A stretch of DNA of 64,000 bases from Cytophagaceae bacterium (GCA_947458545.1 CANGYH010000001.1:992001-1056000), one strand, 5' to 3'; counted from the first letter of the stretch, positions 53,801 to 61,697 are shown. A program made the numbers and translations. Notes: generated by a model not told the origin, from the letters alone.

Positions 53801-56254
53801 AAGCCTGCCTTCGCCTGTAAGAACGTAAAGTTTGACTTCTATGTGGACGACGAGTACGCCACGTTTAGCCCGGAGGTGGAAGGTGAGGCCAGCAACGAGT
53901 TTCCGTATGCACGTTACAAGACGAGCATACCCAAGGCGACGTGGGACCTGAAAAAGAAGACCGTAACGATGAATAAGCCGGAGGATGCCGAGCTATCGTC
54001 TTCTATCTTCTACAGTACGCTACCAGAACAAGACTCGCTTAATTTTATGGCGACGGGGGCCGTTTACGACATCGCCAATAACAAGCTGGCAATATCTGGC
54101 GTGCCCTTTATCTACGTGGCCGACGGGATGGTGATACCAGACTCGGGGCGGGTAGAGATTCTGGAGAATGCGGAGATGACTCCGCTGAAAAAATCGGTTC
54201 TCATTCTTGATACCATCAATAAGTATCATCGCCTTATAGATGCCAGCATCACCGTAAAAAGCCGCTATGCCTTTGAGGGTGAGGCCACTTACTTGTATGT
54301 AAACACGGTGAACGACACACTCAAAATCAAGTTTGACAAGTTTGAGTTTATCACCGAGAAGGAGGGCAAAAACGGCGGGGATCCCATATTGCACACCAAG
54401 TCTGGCGGCGAGATCATGGAGGACGCACCACTGAAAATTGCCGATGGAGTGCTCTTTAAGGGAACAGCTACGATGTGGGCCAACAGGCCGACGCTGGAGT
54501 TCCAGGGTTTTGTGAAGCTAGACCTGCGCAAGACCGATACCGAGTGGCTTAAGTACGAAAGCACGGGCGAGAGCAAGGAGTTTGTGCTAGACCTGAAAAA
54601 CGCTGCCGATGCCGACGGAAACCCGGTAACGACGGGCCTCTTCATAGAAGACGGGGCAGCCAACCTCTATGGGGTGTTTGTGAACGGCAAACGTACCTCG
54701 GCCGACCAGGAGGTTTTTGCCGTGACCGGGGTGATGAATTTCAACTCTGAGACGAAGGAGTTCAGGGTAGGGTCGGCCGAGCGCCTGGCCGAAAAGACAA
54801 CTGAGGGCAACATCTTCGCCTACAACGACTCTACAGGGCGTACCTCGTTTGAGGGTAAGCTCAACTTTTTGCGCAACAACACGAGCGACTTCAACATCAA
54901 AGCGGCAGGCACTGGAGCAGGCCTCATGGACTCGGCCGACTTTGACATCAACGCTGTATTGGCGCTGCAGATGAGCCTGCCCACAAAGGCCTGGGCCAGC
55001 ATGACGAAAACGGCCCAGCAGCGCATAAAAGACCTGGGCTTGCCCGAAGCCATGGGAGACCGCGGCTTGTTTGGGCAACGGGTAATAGACCTCTTTGGTA
55101 AAAACGTGGGCGACGCTTTCCGCAAGGGGGGCAACAAGCCCGTACACGAGCTAGTCCCTAAGCTGGCAAAGGGCGTTACGTTTACGGATCTGGGCCTGAA
55201 ATGGAATAAGAAATACGCCGCCTTCTACACACCGCTGAAAGAGGGAGATGAGATGTTTGCCAAACTCAACATTCTCAATATCCTCAATACGAATCTGAAC
55301 GCCCAACTGAATGGGTATCTCGAGATTAAAAAGGCAGATGGGCTGGATATAATCTCGCTCTATATAGAGGCATCGCCCGATGCATGGTGGTTTATCACTT
55401 TTGACGATCAGCAACGGCTGGCAGCCACCAGCTCTGTGGCAGAGTTTACCGATGCCGTGCAAGAAAAAAGCAAAGGCGTAAAACCTGGCAGCTTTTACCT
55501 GGAGGCTACCGACGAGCAGGAGAAGAATCAGTTCTTAAAACATTTCCGCCAGGATTACCTGGGCATGAAGGTGAACGATGCCGACTACGAGACCAAACCC
55601 AAAGAGGAGGCAGAGCCTGCTGAAGGTGAGGAGGAAGAAAAACCTAAAGACGAGGTAGCCTCAGACGATACGGACGAGAATCCTGACGCCAGCACCGACG
55701 ACGGCAAGGATAAAAAAGGCAAGAAAGGCAAAAAGAAGAAGAAACAAGACGACCAAACCGAGGCGCCTGCTGCCGAAGACGCTGGTGCGGATGATGGGTT
55801 TGGAGGCAGCGACGAAAGCAAGCCAGCCAAAGAAAAACCTGCAGACGAAGAAGAGAGCGAAGAAACGGCTAAACCAGATACAGACTCTACCGCAGGGACT
55901 GATAGCACCCTTACAGAGCCCGCAAAACCGGCTGAGGAGAAGCCCAAAGAAGTAGAAGAACCCAAGCAGGACGAAAAGCCTGCGGAAGAGTCTAAGCCTG
56001 AGCCAGCCGCAGAAGAAAAACAAGAAGAGAAAACAGACGGAAAACCTGCTGAAACCACCCCTGCAGAAGGCGATGCAGGGTTTGGCGCCGAAGAAGAAAA
56101 GCCGGTAGATACCCCTAAAAAGGAAGATTCTAAAGACGAAAAACCTAAAAAGAAGGAAAAAGACAAAAAGAAAGAAGAGCCCAAAAAAGACGAAAAGCCA
56201 GCCGAAGGCGATAAGAAAGACGAGGAGAAAAAGGAGGAAGGCGAAGGCTTTTAA
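50807..56254 (+). CDS. Giant secreted protein of unknown function with a Lys/Glu/Pro-rich C-terminal tail
   Basis: I do not recognise a named family. The product has about 1,815 residues from TTG 50807; the frame is open from GTG 50684 (1,856 residues), but that overlaps prmA. A signal sequence (RALGLVICLGLLFCAGTAGA) shows export. The N-terminal quarter is partly helical. A segment near 620-680 (numbered from GTG 50684) resembles a winged helix (LNGRQVRGALQSLANEGFIDY). Most of the rest is long beta-rich sequence with repeated asides such as SDGIFPEFEEKLEI and GKGIRGKGEIKYL. The last 230 residues are almost only K, E, P, A, D, S and T, with GFG repeated (DDGFGGSDE, DAGFGAEEE, then GEGF). There is no T9SS sorting domain or outer membrane anchor. 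It ends at a hairpin. Confidence 0.8.
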   Translation: MGAYQKVCWQLGKGYSHGLFAGAKRALGLVICLGLLFCAGTAGAQTKPGTLKPRWSTVPDSFATEVTNMMRLSKDPAQTEAADAFGAAWGSLSEAHKASLMAACTEFDKRRYRASPYYLALMQLVVQGVQSLGNDKTNLDGLMACIQKTALQEPARNWVPFCDRMKFFLVNQALYFNKFYTLRVGPGAYKIEYADQSTDVADTIAATPAEAAPAQQKFDEWNSEPAPVTAEDAALTTSEALQQGPDVVQPGLEGAIIRFTKVDLTLGTGYDSTTIYGTSGVFMLAKNHWVGEGGKFDWTVAGLAPDEAYVELDKYNFRAQIPAFTAENTTLHYPTKLAEPVKGAFEFRSVKHASPEVSRYPRFMSYNAVSAYKNLGEDVELVGGFSLDGRKVNTSAVYLGKSSIAIKHKGQVVYRGISRRYDLGDTAITSLGTYSVLPRGLDSISQAHARLIYTRNPSPQIRLYKNVGQYKEAPFFDSYYRVEITCEALFYNLDSNKIDFWNESNRLRAPVVVESMDYFTTDRYADVQGLNKFSPIGLLANNYTRTNNNERFYADDIAEHYKLNGRQVRGALQSLANEGFIDYDPVSGEGTLGHKLKHYYSSMKKTKDYDFIAIQSVAPERMNARIDLDSNCLFVYGVDRFSLNDSLDVSIKPLNRKIKLYQNRDFSFDGEVQAGPFLVKGEKFNFNYNFYQIDLTKIDSVDVMADKKVKGRQRKKSASRLSGADRNAETTGKPTFTSGVLLINKPDNKSNLQNLPQYPVFDIQAPSYIYFDKPTVLKGAYDKRVFFYVPPFKVDSISGPNLAAISFNGTFHSDGIFPEFEEKLEIQPDKTMGFNHSTPAEGYNLYGKGPAKFFGDISLNGKGIRGKGEIKYLTTTVKSDDFIFYQDSVIAKGPTVRMEKGTYGDSAAYPDAYAQDFAMKWSTKQDTMYLTNVGKTPWYFYGKRVRMNGTLAINETGAYGYGLIKAAGSRAESPAYSFKHDRITGRNAFFEVQSANPVKPAFACKNVKFDFYVDDEYATFSPEVEGEASNEFPYARYKTSIPKATWDLKKKTVTMNKPEDAELSSSIFYSTLPEQDSLNFMATGAVYDIANNKLAISGVPFIYVADGMVIPDSGRVEILENAEMTPLKKSVLILDTINKYHRLIDASITVKSRYAFEGEATYLYVNTVNDTLKIKFDKFEFITEKEGKNGGDPILHTKSGGEIMEDAPLKIADGVLFKGTATMWANRPTLEFQGFVKLDLRKTDTEWLKYESTGESKEFVLDLKNAADADGNPVTTGLFIEDGAANLYGVFVNGKRTSADQEVFAVTGVMNFNSETKEFRVGSAERLAEKTTEGNIFAYNDSTGRTSFEGKLNFLRNNTSDFNIKAAGTGAGLMDSADFDINAVLALQMSLPTKAWASMTKTAQQRIKDLGLPEAMGDRGLFGQRVIDLFGKNVGDAFRKGGNKPVHELVPKLAKGVTFTDLGLKWNKKYAAFYTPLKEGDEMFAKLNILNILNTNLNAQLNGYLEIKKADGLDIISLYIEASPDAWWFITFDDQQRLAATSSVAEFTDAVQEKSKGVKPGSFYLEATDEQEKNQFLKHFRQDYLGMKVNDADYETKPKEEAEPAEGEEEEKPKDEVASDDTDENPDASTDDGKDKKGKKGKKKKKQDDQTEAPAAEDAGADDGFGGSDESKPAKEKPADEEESEETAKPDTDSTAGTDSTLTEPAKPAEEKPKEVEEPKQDEKPAEESKPEPAAEEKQEEKTDGKPAETTPAEGDAGFGAEEEKPVDTPKKEDSKDEKPKKKEKDKKKEEPKKDEKPAEGDKKDEEKKEEGEGF

Positions 56255-56257
56255 GCA

Positions 56258-56290
56258 AAACGCCCCTGCGCTTTATGCACAGGGGCGTTT
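56258..56290. terminator. Bidirectional terminator after the giant protein
   Basis: An 11-bp stem (AAACGCCCCTG with its complement) and an 11-base loop, with TTT on the plus side and TTTTGCTT on the minus side. It separates the convergent giant-protein and dioxygenase genes. Confidence 0.85.
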
Positions 56291-56313
56291 GTGTATGGGG
56301 CCAGATACAAGCA

Positions 56314-57669
56314 CTAGGCAACCACAAGTGGCTGGTAGTTTTTAATTGCCTCGCCAAGGTCGTACACTGGTATGCGAGCGCCGAGGACGGCAGATACAAT
56401 ACTCTGACCAGCGGCAGACCGGTAGCCTGCCGCGCAGTGGATCATAACAGGCTTATCTGTCGGGATTTCTGCCAGGCGCTCGCGCAGCTCGGGCAGGGGG
56501 ATGGCCAGTGCTGAGGGGAACATCATGCCTGCGGCGTGCTCAGAGCGATTGCGGATATCGACAATGGTAAATGCTTCGGGGTTATTGGCGAACTGGTCGA
56601 GGTCTGGCTCTTGCTCTGCAAGGTAGCCTGCCTGTCTGGCCACCAGTACGGCTTGCACCTGGGCCTCGTAGCCGATAGCTGCAGCGCGGCGCAGCAGGTG
56701 GTCGGCTAAGGCTTCAGACTCAGCCACCAGCACAAATGGCTCTAGTGGGGCAACAATGGCGCCGAGCCACGTCTCAAACTTACCCCCTTGTTGCAAGTTT
56801 ATGGCACCCGCAAGGTGGCCTTGCTTAAACAGACTAGAGGGCCTCGTATCTATGACCAAGGCTTGGGCCGGCACCTCGTGCTCAGAGGCTAGACGTGGTA
56901 CGGCGGCTAAGGCAGGCTCAAGATCTGGTGCGCCGATGCGGTTAAGTTCAACCGAACCGGGGAAGTATTTAGGCACGAAAGGCTGGTCTGCCAGCAAGAG
57001 CCTAATAAAGGCATCTTCTTCCATCGCTTGCAGGCTGGGGTTAGAGAACCGCTCTTTACCGATGGTGGTGCTAACGTCCGCACTTAGCGCCTTGCCGCAT
57101 AACGAGCCTGCCCCATGCGCCGGATACACCACGATATCGTCGGCTAATGGAAGGAGCTTGGCGTGTATGGTGCGGTACATCATGCGGGCCAGGTCTTCGC
57201 GGCTTAGGCTGATAGCCCCTGCCTTCTCGCGCAAGTCGGGCCGGCCGACATCTCCGACAAAGAGCGTGTCTCCACTGAAAAGGTGCGTGGGTTTGTCGCC
57301 TTGGTAGAGTAAGACAGAGATGGAGTCTGGCGAATGGCCAGGTGTTTCCATGCAAACAAGGGTAGCCTCTGCCAGCTCTAGCCGGTCGCCTTCGTTGTAG
57401 GATGTTAAGTTGTAGGCAGCCCCAATGCTTCCGGATGCCATGATGGGGGCCCCGGTGCGGCGGTGCAGCTCGGCGTGGCTGCTCACAAAGTCGGCGTGGG
57501 GGTGCGTTTCTATGATGGCGGCAAGCTCAGCTCCATAGCGTTGCATGGCCTCCAGGTAGGGGCGGGTATCTCTGGCGGGGTCTATGACGACGGCCTTACG
57601 GTCGGCCTCGGAGATGATCAGGTACGAGAAGTGGCTTAGACCTTTGTCTTCAAACTGCTGAATTTTCAT
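56314..57669 (-). CDS. Persulfide dioxygenase-like MBL hydrolase with two rhodanese domains
   Basis: A 451-residue sulfide-detoxifying enzyme of the ETHE1/CstB type. The metallo-beta-lactamase domain (about 1-245) has ETHPHADFVSSH, ETPGHSPDS and FSGDTLFVGDVGRPD, which give the iron ligands (His56, His58, a His and an Asp). Two rhodanese domains follow. The first (about 260-345) lacks a catalytic Cys (FVLVAESEAL) and is probably structural. The second (about 365-450) keeps it in VMIHCAAGYRSAAGQ. It would oxidise glutathione or other persulfides to sulfite and move sulfane sulfur. A -7 element lies at 57719-57726. Confidence 0.92.
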   Translation of the reverse strand: MKIQQFEDKGLSHFSYLIISEADRKAVVIDPARDTRPYLEAMQRYGAELAAIIETHPHADFVSSHAELHRRTGAPIMASGSIGAAYNLTSYNEGDRLELAEATLVCMETPGHSPDSISVLLYQGDKPTHLFSGDTLFVGDVGRPDLREKAGAISLSREDLARMMYRTIHAKLLPLADDIVVYPAHGAGSLCGKALSADVSTTIGKERFSNPSLQAMEEDAFIRLLLADQPFVPKYFPGSVELNRIGAPDLEPALAAVPRLASEHEVPAQALVIDTRPSSLFKQGHLAGAINLQQGGKFETWLGAIVAPLEPFVLVAESEALADHLLRRAAAIGYEAQVQAVLVARQAGYLAEQEPDLDQFANNPEAFTIVDIRNRSEHAAGMMFPSALAIPLPELRERLAEIPTDKPVMIHCAAGYRSAAGQSIVSAVLGARIPVYDLGEAIKNYQPLVVA

Positions 57670-57718
57670 ATCGGTGGGTTTCGGGAGGGGTATTGGGCTT
57701 AAGTGTAGAACCTATGTT

Positions 57719-57726
57719 TAAAGATA
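57719..57726 (-). promoter_or_regulatory. Promoter -7 element (TATCTTTA) for the persulfide dioxygenase
   Basis: One mismatch from TAnnTTTG, about 50 bases before the ATG at 57669 on the minus strand. Confidence 0.5.
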
Positions 57727-57756
57727 GGCGGGCGCAGCTGCGGCAGGCAAAGTTGC

Positions 57757-58440
57757 TTAGGCAAGCCATACCCGGCTGGGGGCAGCGTCTAGCGCCCACT
57801 TGGCGGGCGCAATAAAGACGGTGTAGGCACCGTCGGGCACATGGCTTGGCACAAATACAAGCTCTGTAATGGTGGCATGCCGCCGCAATGGAGCGGGGCC
57901 CTCCGTCTGCCAAAAAGCCTTGTGAAACAAGAGTTTACCCCCATCTATCTCAGGGTCTACAGAAGGCAAATCAACCAGTAGATGGTCTATACCCAAGGCC
58001 ACAAGGCGGTGGGCAAGGGCAGGCTCTAAATAGGGTGGATTGGTGCCAGAGTAATTACGAACCGCCTTGGCTGTATCATTGGGCAAAGTGCGAAAAATCA
58101 CCGCCTCTTTTAGGCCGGGTTGGGGTAGCCTTGCCGCCACCGATGCCAAGGTGACCACCTGATCACGCCCGACTTGCTCGGGCGCCGCTGTGATGAGGGT
58201 GGCAGCAAATTGAAAGCGCGTCAGACACTTATCGATGGTAGCCTCCGGGTCCGCAGAGATGTGGCCGTAGCACTCCGTATGGGTGCCCGTGCCGTGGGGG
58301 GTAAAACGGATCTCCTTATGGTTTACGGTACCGCATTCTGCTACGGAACCTACCCAGTCTCCTGCACGGACGGGGTCGGCCGAGAAGGGGTCGGCATAGT
58401 AGCAAAGGGCGCCGGGCGAGGTCAGGGTGATGTCGTGCAT
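57757..58440 (-). CDS. Cyclase-family metal-dependent hydrolase (kynurenine formamidase-like)
   Basis: A 227-residue protein of the cyclase/KynB family, which hydrolyses amides such as N-formylkynurenine. The metal motif HxGTHxD is here FTPHGTGTHTECYGHI, where Glu replaces the usual Asp. GIDHLLVDLPSVDPEIDGG gives the later conserved Asp block, and LLFHKAFW is followed by a C-terminal beta-rich core. The Glu change and the unusual spacing leave the substrate open. The gene is divergent from the MORN-repeat gene. A -7-like element (CATTTTTG) lies at 58466-58473. Confidence 0.85.
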   Translation of the reverse strand: MHDITLTSPGALCYYADPFSADPVRAGDWVGSVAECGTVNHKEIRFTPHGTGTHTECYGHISADPEATIDKCLTRFQFAATLITAAPEQVGRDQVVTLASVAARLPQPGLKEAVIFRTLPNDTAKAVRNYSGTNPPYLEPALAHRLVALGIDHLLVDLPSVDPEIDGGKLLFHKAFWQTEGPAPLRRHATITELVFVPSHVPDGAYTVFIAPAKWALDAAPSRVWLA

Positions 58441-58560
58441 GACTATTCTTCAAAAGGGCTGCATGCAAAAATGGGCGGCCAAAGCTTTAAGCGCTGCGTT
58501 GCTGTGGCAGGTCTACCCTTGAAATGGCAATCTGCCCCCCTGCCCCCATATTTACACCTT

Positions 58561-60339
58561 GTGAGAAAAGCCCTCTGGCTATGGATAGCCTGCTGCCTTA
58601 GCGGGGCAGCCCAGGCCCAACCCGCCGATTTAATTCAGCGTTTTTACGACGTGATGATGACCACGCCAGGCCGCGGGCCAGTGGTTGCCGGCAAGCGGGA
58701 GGGCACCTGGACTTTTGCCGACCCTGCTACGGGTAAGCGGCGTGCCGTATTAGACTTTAAGGACGACTATCTGAATGGCCCGGCCACGCTCTTTGACCAA
58801 GACTCGATGCCGGACGTAACGGCTACCTTTCTATTAGAGAACCTGAATGGTCCCTTCCAAACTTTTTACCCCAACGGGCAAGTCCGCGAGGAGGGGCAAT
58901 ACCTGACAGACCTGCTGGAGGGGCTTTACACGCGCTACTACCCCAACGGTAAGACGGCTGAGGAGGGCTACTTTCAGGACAGCTTGCGCGAGGGCACCTG
59001 GGTGCGGTATCGGCCCAACGGTGGCCTACAAGACAGTGGCCAATATCGTGTAGGGTTGCGCGATGCAGACTGGTTTTTCTTTTACGAGAACGGCAATTTG
59101 CAGCGGCATGAGTTCTATAAGGCAGGCCGCCTGCAACAAGGAACAGCCGTGCAAACGGCAGACGGAAAGCCTTTGCCCCCCGGAACATTACAGCAGGGCT
59201 CGGGGCTGTACTTGGCTTACGACTCGACCGGGCGGACAAAGGCTAGGATTCCATATAAAAACGGACTACCCGACGGGCTGGCCGAGTATTTGGACGACCA
59301 GGGCCGAAAGCGGCTGGAGGTACCTTTTGTAGAGGGTGTAACTGAGGGCTACCGCCGAGATTTATATCCGGACGGCAAGCTGGAAACGGAAACCTACCTG
59401 CGCAATGGCCTGGAGGAGGGCCCAAGCCGTAGCTACTATGCCAATGGAAAACTGCGCGAGCAAGGGTGGTTTCGGGCAGGCGTGCAAGACTCTGTTTGGA
59501 CGGAATACCATGCGAATGGAAGGGTGGCCTCCAGAGGCACGTTCGTAGCAGGGAAACCAGCCGGCGTTTGGGGTACCTTCCACGACAATGGCCAGCCTGC
59601 TATGCAGGTCTCCTACGCCAGCGGCAAGCGCCAAGGCAGGTACCAGAAGCTATATCCTGATGGCAAGCCCGAGGTGGTGGGTAAATACAACCAAGGGCTA
59701 AGAGATAGCACCTGGACGGAGTACACGGCGAAGCAAGGCATCAAATTGCAAGGCACCTATGTAACCGGGCAACCTATTGGTGTCCATGTGGCCTACGACG
59801 AAGATGGAAATCTGGAAGAGGAGGTACGCTACCGTGCAGGCACAGATGTGGCCTATGTAAAGCGATATCTAGCCGGCAAGAAGTTGTGGAAAGAAGGCAA
59901 ACTGGTGGGCGGAATGCCTGATTCGACCTGGGCCATTTACCGGGCCGATGGAGGCCCATTACAACAAGAGCTGTTTGCAAAGGGCCAGTTGGTGCAGGCC
60001 AGTGAGGCTACGGTAGATGGCAAGGTACTTGCCGGTAGTGGCTACCCTACCCCGGCAGGTATGCCGCGCCGTATCTACAATGCTTTCGGCCAGAGGGTGG
60101 AAGAAGGCCATTACAAAAACGGCCTGAAAGAGGGTAGCTGGAAAGAGTTTTCTGATAAAGGCAGCTTAGAAGCCGAAGGCACTTACCGAGCAGGCGTAAA
60201 AGAGGGCACTTGGGTTCTATACGACGAAAAGGGCCGAAAAGCCCGAATGGGCCGCTTTGAGGCTAACGAACCCGTCGGGATCTGGGAGGTATACGACAAA
60301 AAGGGCCGGCTTACCGGCACACTAGCGGTAGAAGATTAG
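58561..60339 (+). CDS. Exported YwqK/MORN-repeat protein
   Basis: A 592-residue exported protein built of many 20-25-residue MORN-variant repeats such as NGQVREEGQYLTDLLEG, NGKTAEEGYFQDSLREGTWV and NGLKEGSWKEFSDKGSLE. The GTG at 58561 starts a signal peptide (MRKALWLWIACCLSGAAQAQ); the frame is open 387 bases further upstream but overlaps the divergent cyclase gene and lacks homology. These proteins are often named YwqK antitoxins, but nothing here looks like a toxin. Beta-solenoid packing at the cell surface is likely. It starts an apparent operon with the Cys-rich lipoprotein (7 bases apart) and the TIGR02757 gene. Confidence 0.88.
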   Translation: MRKALWLWIACCLSGAAQAQPADLIQRFYDVMMTTPGRGPVVAGKREGTWTFADPATGKRRAVLDFKDDYLNGPATLFDQDSMPDVTATFLLENLNGPFQTFYPNGQVREEGQYLTDLLEGLYTRYYPNGKTAEEGYFQDSLREGTWVRYRPNGGLQDSGQYRVGLRDADWFFFYENGNLQRHEFYKAGRLQQGTAVQTADGKPLPPGTLQQGSGLYLAYDSTGRTKARIPYKNGLPDGLAEYLDDQGRKRLEVPFVEGVTEGYRRDLYPDGKLETETYLRNGLEEGPSRSYYANGKLREQGWFRAGVQDSVWTEYHANGRVASRGTFVAGKPAGVWGTFHDNGQPAMQVSYASGKRQGRYQKLYPDGKPEVVGKYNQGLRDSTWTEYTAKQGIKLQGTYVTGQPIGVHVAYDEDGNLEEEVRYRAGTDVAYVKRYLAGKKLWKEGKLVGGMPDSTWAIYRADGGPLQQELFAKGQLVQASEATVDGKVLAGSGYPTPAGMPRRIYNAFGQRVEEGHYKNGLKEGSWKEFSDKGSLEAEGTYRAGVKEGTWVLYDEKGRKARMGRFEANEPVGIWEVYDKKGRLTGTLAVED

Positions 60340-60346
60340 CAATAAC

Positions 60347-60835
60347 ATGAAGCAATTACTGTTTGCCCTGGTGGCACTGTGCGGCCTGATGTCGTCTTGC
60401 TCGTCGGGTTGGACGGAGGATGAGAAGGCTACCTTTAAGCAAAGCTGCAAGGGTGCAGCTCTGATGGCCGGAGACCAGTGGCCAGAGCGAACCTGCGACT
60501 GCCTGGCAACCAAGCTGGAGGCCGAATATCCCAACCCGAATGCTATGGCAAGCCTGTTGGATAGCCTGCGTGTTAACCCCGTGCTCTTGTTTGACAAGTA
60601 TCCGGAGTGCCGCATTTATGCCCATGAAACGCCTGCCGAATGGTCTCCACAAGCAACGGAGGCATTTATGAGCAGCTGCACCAATCTGATTGGCGACTCT
60701 GCCAAATGCGCATGCATTCTGGATAAGGCCAAGAAGCGCCTGCCAACTGTACAGAAGCTGACCAAGCTGAATACGCAAACGATGCGGCTAATGGCAGAAG
60801 AGTGTGACGGAAAACGCCCGGCCCAACTTTATTGA
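60347..60835 (+). CDS. Cys-rich lipoprotein with two related halves
   Basis: I do not recognise a named family. The 162-residue protein has a lipoprotein signal (MKQLLFALVALCGLMSSC). The mature part contains two related segments of about 60 residues. Each has F-x-x-S-C, then C-x-C, then a helix with Lys and Pro: FKQSCKGAALMAGDQWPERTCDC and FMSSCTNLIGDSAKCAC. PEC and EEC end the halves. Two four-Cys modules could each form disulfides or bind a metal. It is 7 bases after the MORN-repeat gene and overlaps the next gene by 32 bases. Confidence 0.75.
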   Translation: MKQLLFALVALCGLMSSCSSGWTEDEKATFKQSCKGAALMAGDQWPERTCDCLATKLEAEYPNPNAMASLLDSLRVNPVLLFDKYPECRIYAHETPAEWSPQATEAFMSSCTNLIGDSAKCACILDKAKKRLPTVQKLTKLNTQTMRLMAEECDGKRPAQLY

Positions 60836-61697
60836 TTTAGCCGTGGGCAGGCAAGCTGCGCAAACGCGCCTATCGGGCAAAACAAAGACCTTTTTACAGG
60901 AGCAGATCCCGCTGTGGTATAATACTGAGCGCTTTCCGGTTGAGGCTGACCCGCTTGGTGTGGTGCGCACCTACCTGCCCAGCCGAGACAGGCGGTGTGT
61001 AGAGGTAGCCGCATTTTTTGCTGCCTTGTTTGCCTGGGGCCGCAGAGACATCGCCATTGCCAAAACCGAAGAGTTGCTCTTGCACCTGATTGCCATGCCA
61101 GGGGCCATTGTAGATGCGGAGCTACGGGGCAGTTTTGCCGATTTGCAAGGTTTTAAGCACCGCACCTTCACGCAGCCGGTGGTGCGGGCCTTGGTGCTGC
61201 GTATGCAAGATTTGTTTGACAGGTTTGGGACGCTTGAGCAGGCCTTTGTACACTTTGTCCAAACCAGCCCCGGAGGCGAGGCAAGCGAGCCCCACCACCG
61301 GGTAGAGCGTGCGTTGAACGGATTTAGGCGATGGTTTTTTGAGGTGCCATGGGCGCAACCTTGCGAGCGGCACATTGCCTCGCCTGAGCGAGGCTCAGCC
61401 TGCAAGCGGCTTAACCTGATGCTGAGGTGGCTGGTGCGACCCAACGACCATGGGCTGGATTTAGGGCTTTGGAAGCAGTTCTGCCCAGCGGAGCTTGTAA
61501 TGCCCCTTGACGTCCATGTGGTGAACTCTGCCCGGCAACTGAAGCTGATGCCTCGTGCCACCTTAAACTGGAAAGCTGCCACCGAGCTTACGGCCGTCTG
61601 CCGGCGGGTGGTGCCGGCAGACCCCGTGGTACTAGACTATGCGCTGTTCGGCCTGTCGCAGGGTGGATACTGGGGTCAGCCTGCCGATAAACGTTAG
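60804..61697 (+). CDS. TIGR02757 family protein (DUF2400)
   Basis: A 297-residue protein of a family common in Bacteroidota and some other phyla, function unknown. It is all-helical with a helix-hairpin-helix/DNA-glycosylase-like C-terminus. Conserved blocks are DPLGVVRTYLPSRDRRCVEVAAFFAALFAWGRR, FKHRTFTQPVVRAL, MLRWLVRPNDHGLDLGLW and MPLDVHVVNSARQLKLM. The latter half recalls base-excision enzymes and suggests a nucleic-acid role, which is not proven. The start is GTG 60804, overlapping the lipoprotein gene by 32 bases; GTG 60843 would lie after it. Its stop overlaps the stop of the convergent A2M gene. Confidence 0.9.
   Translation: MTENARPNFIDLAVGRQAAQTRLSGKTKTFLQEQIPLWYNTERFPVEADPLGVVRTYLPSRDRRCVEVAAFFAALFAWGRRDIAIAKTEELLLHLIAMPGAIVDAELRGSFADLQGFKHRTFTQPVVRALVLRMQDLFDRFGTLEQAFVHFVQTSPGGEASEPHHRVERALNGFRRWFFEVPWAQPCERHIASPERGSACKRLNLMLRWLVRPNDHGLDLGLWKQFCPAELVMPLDVHVVNSARQLKLMPRATLNWKAATELTAVCRRVVPADPVVLDYALFGLSQGGYWGQPADKR

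Noticed and set aside
55585-56184. Ser/Phe-rich open frame antisense to the tail of the giant protein
   Set aside because: It is the reverse image of Lys/Glu-rich codons (AAR/GAR read as Phe/Ser/Leu), an expected artefact.
58174-58560. Longer N-terminus of the MORN-repeat protein
   Set aside because: It overlaps the divergent cyclase gene, and a clean signal peptide begins at GTG 58561.
58561-60339. YwqK antitoxin of a toxin-antitoxin pair
   Set aside because: The name comes from repeat similarity; the protein is exported and has no toxin-like neighbour.
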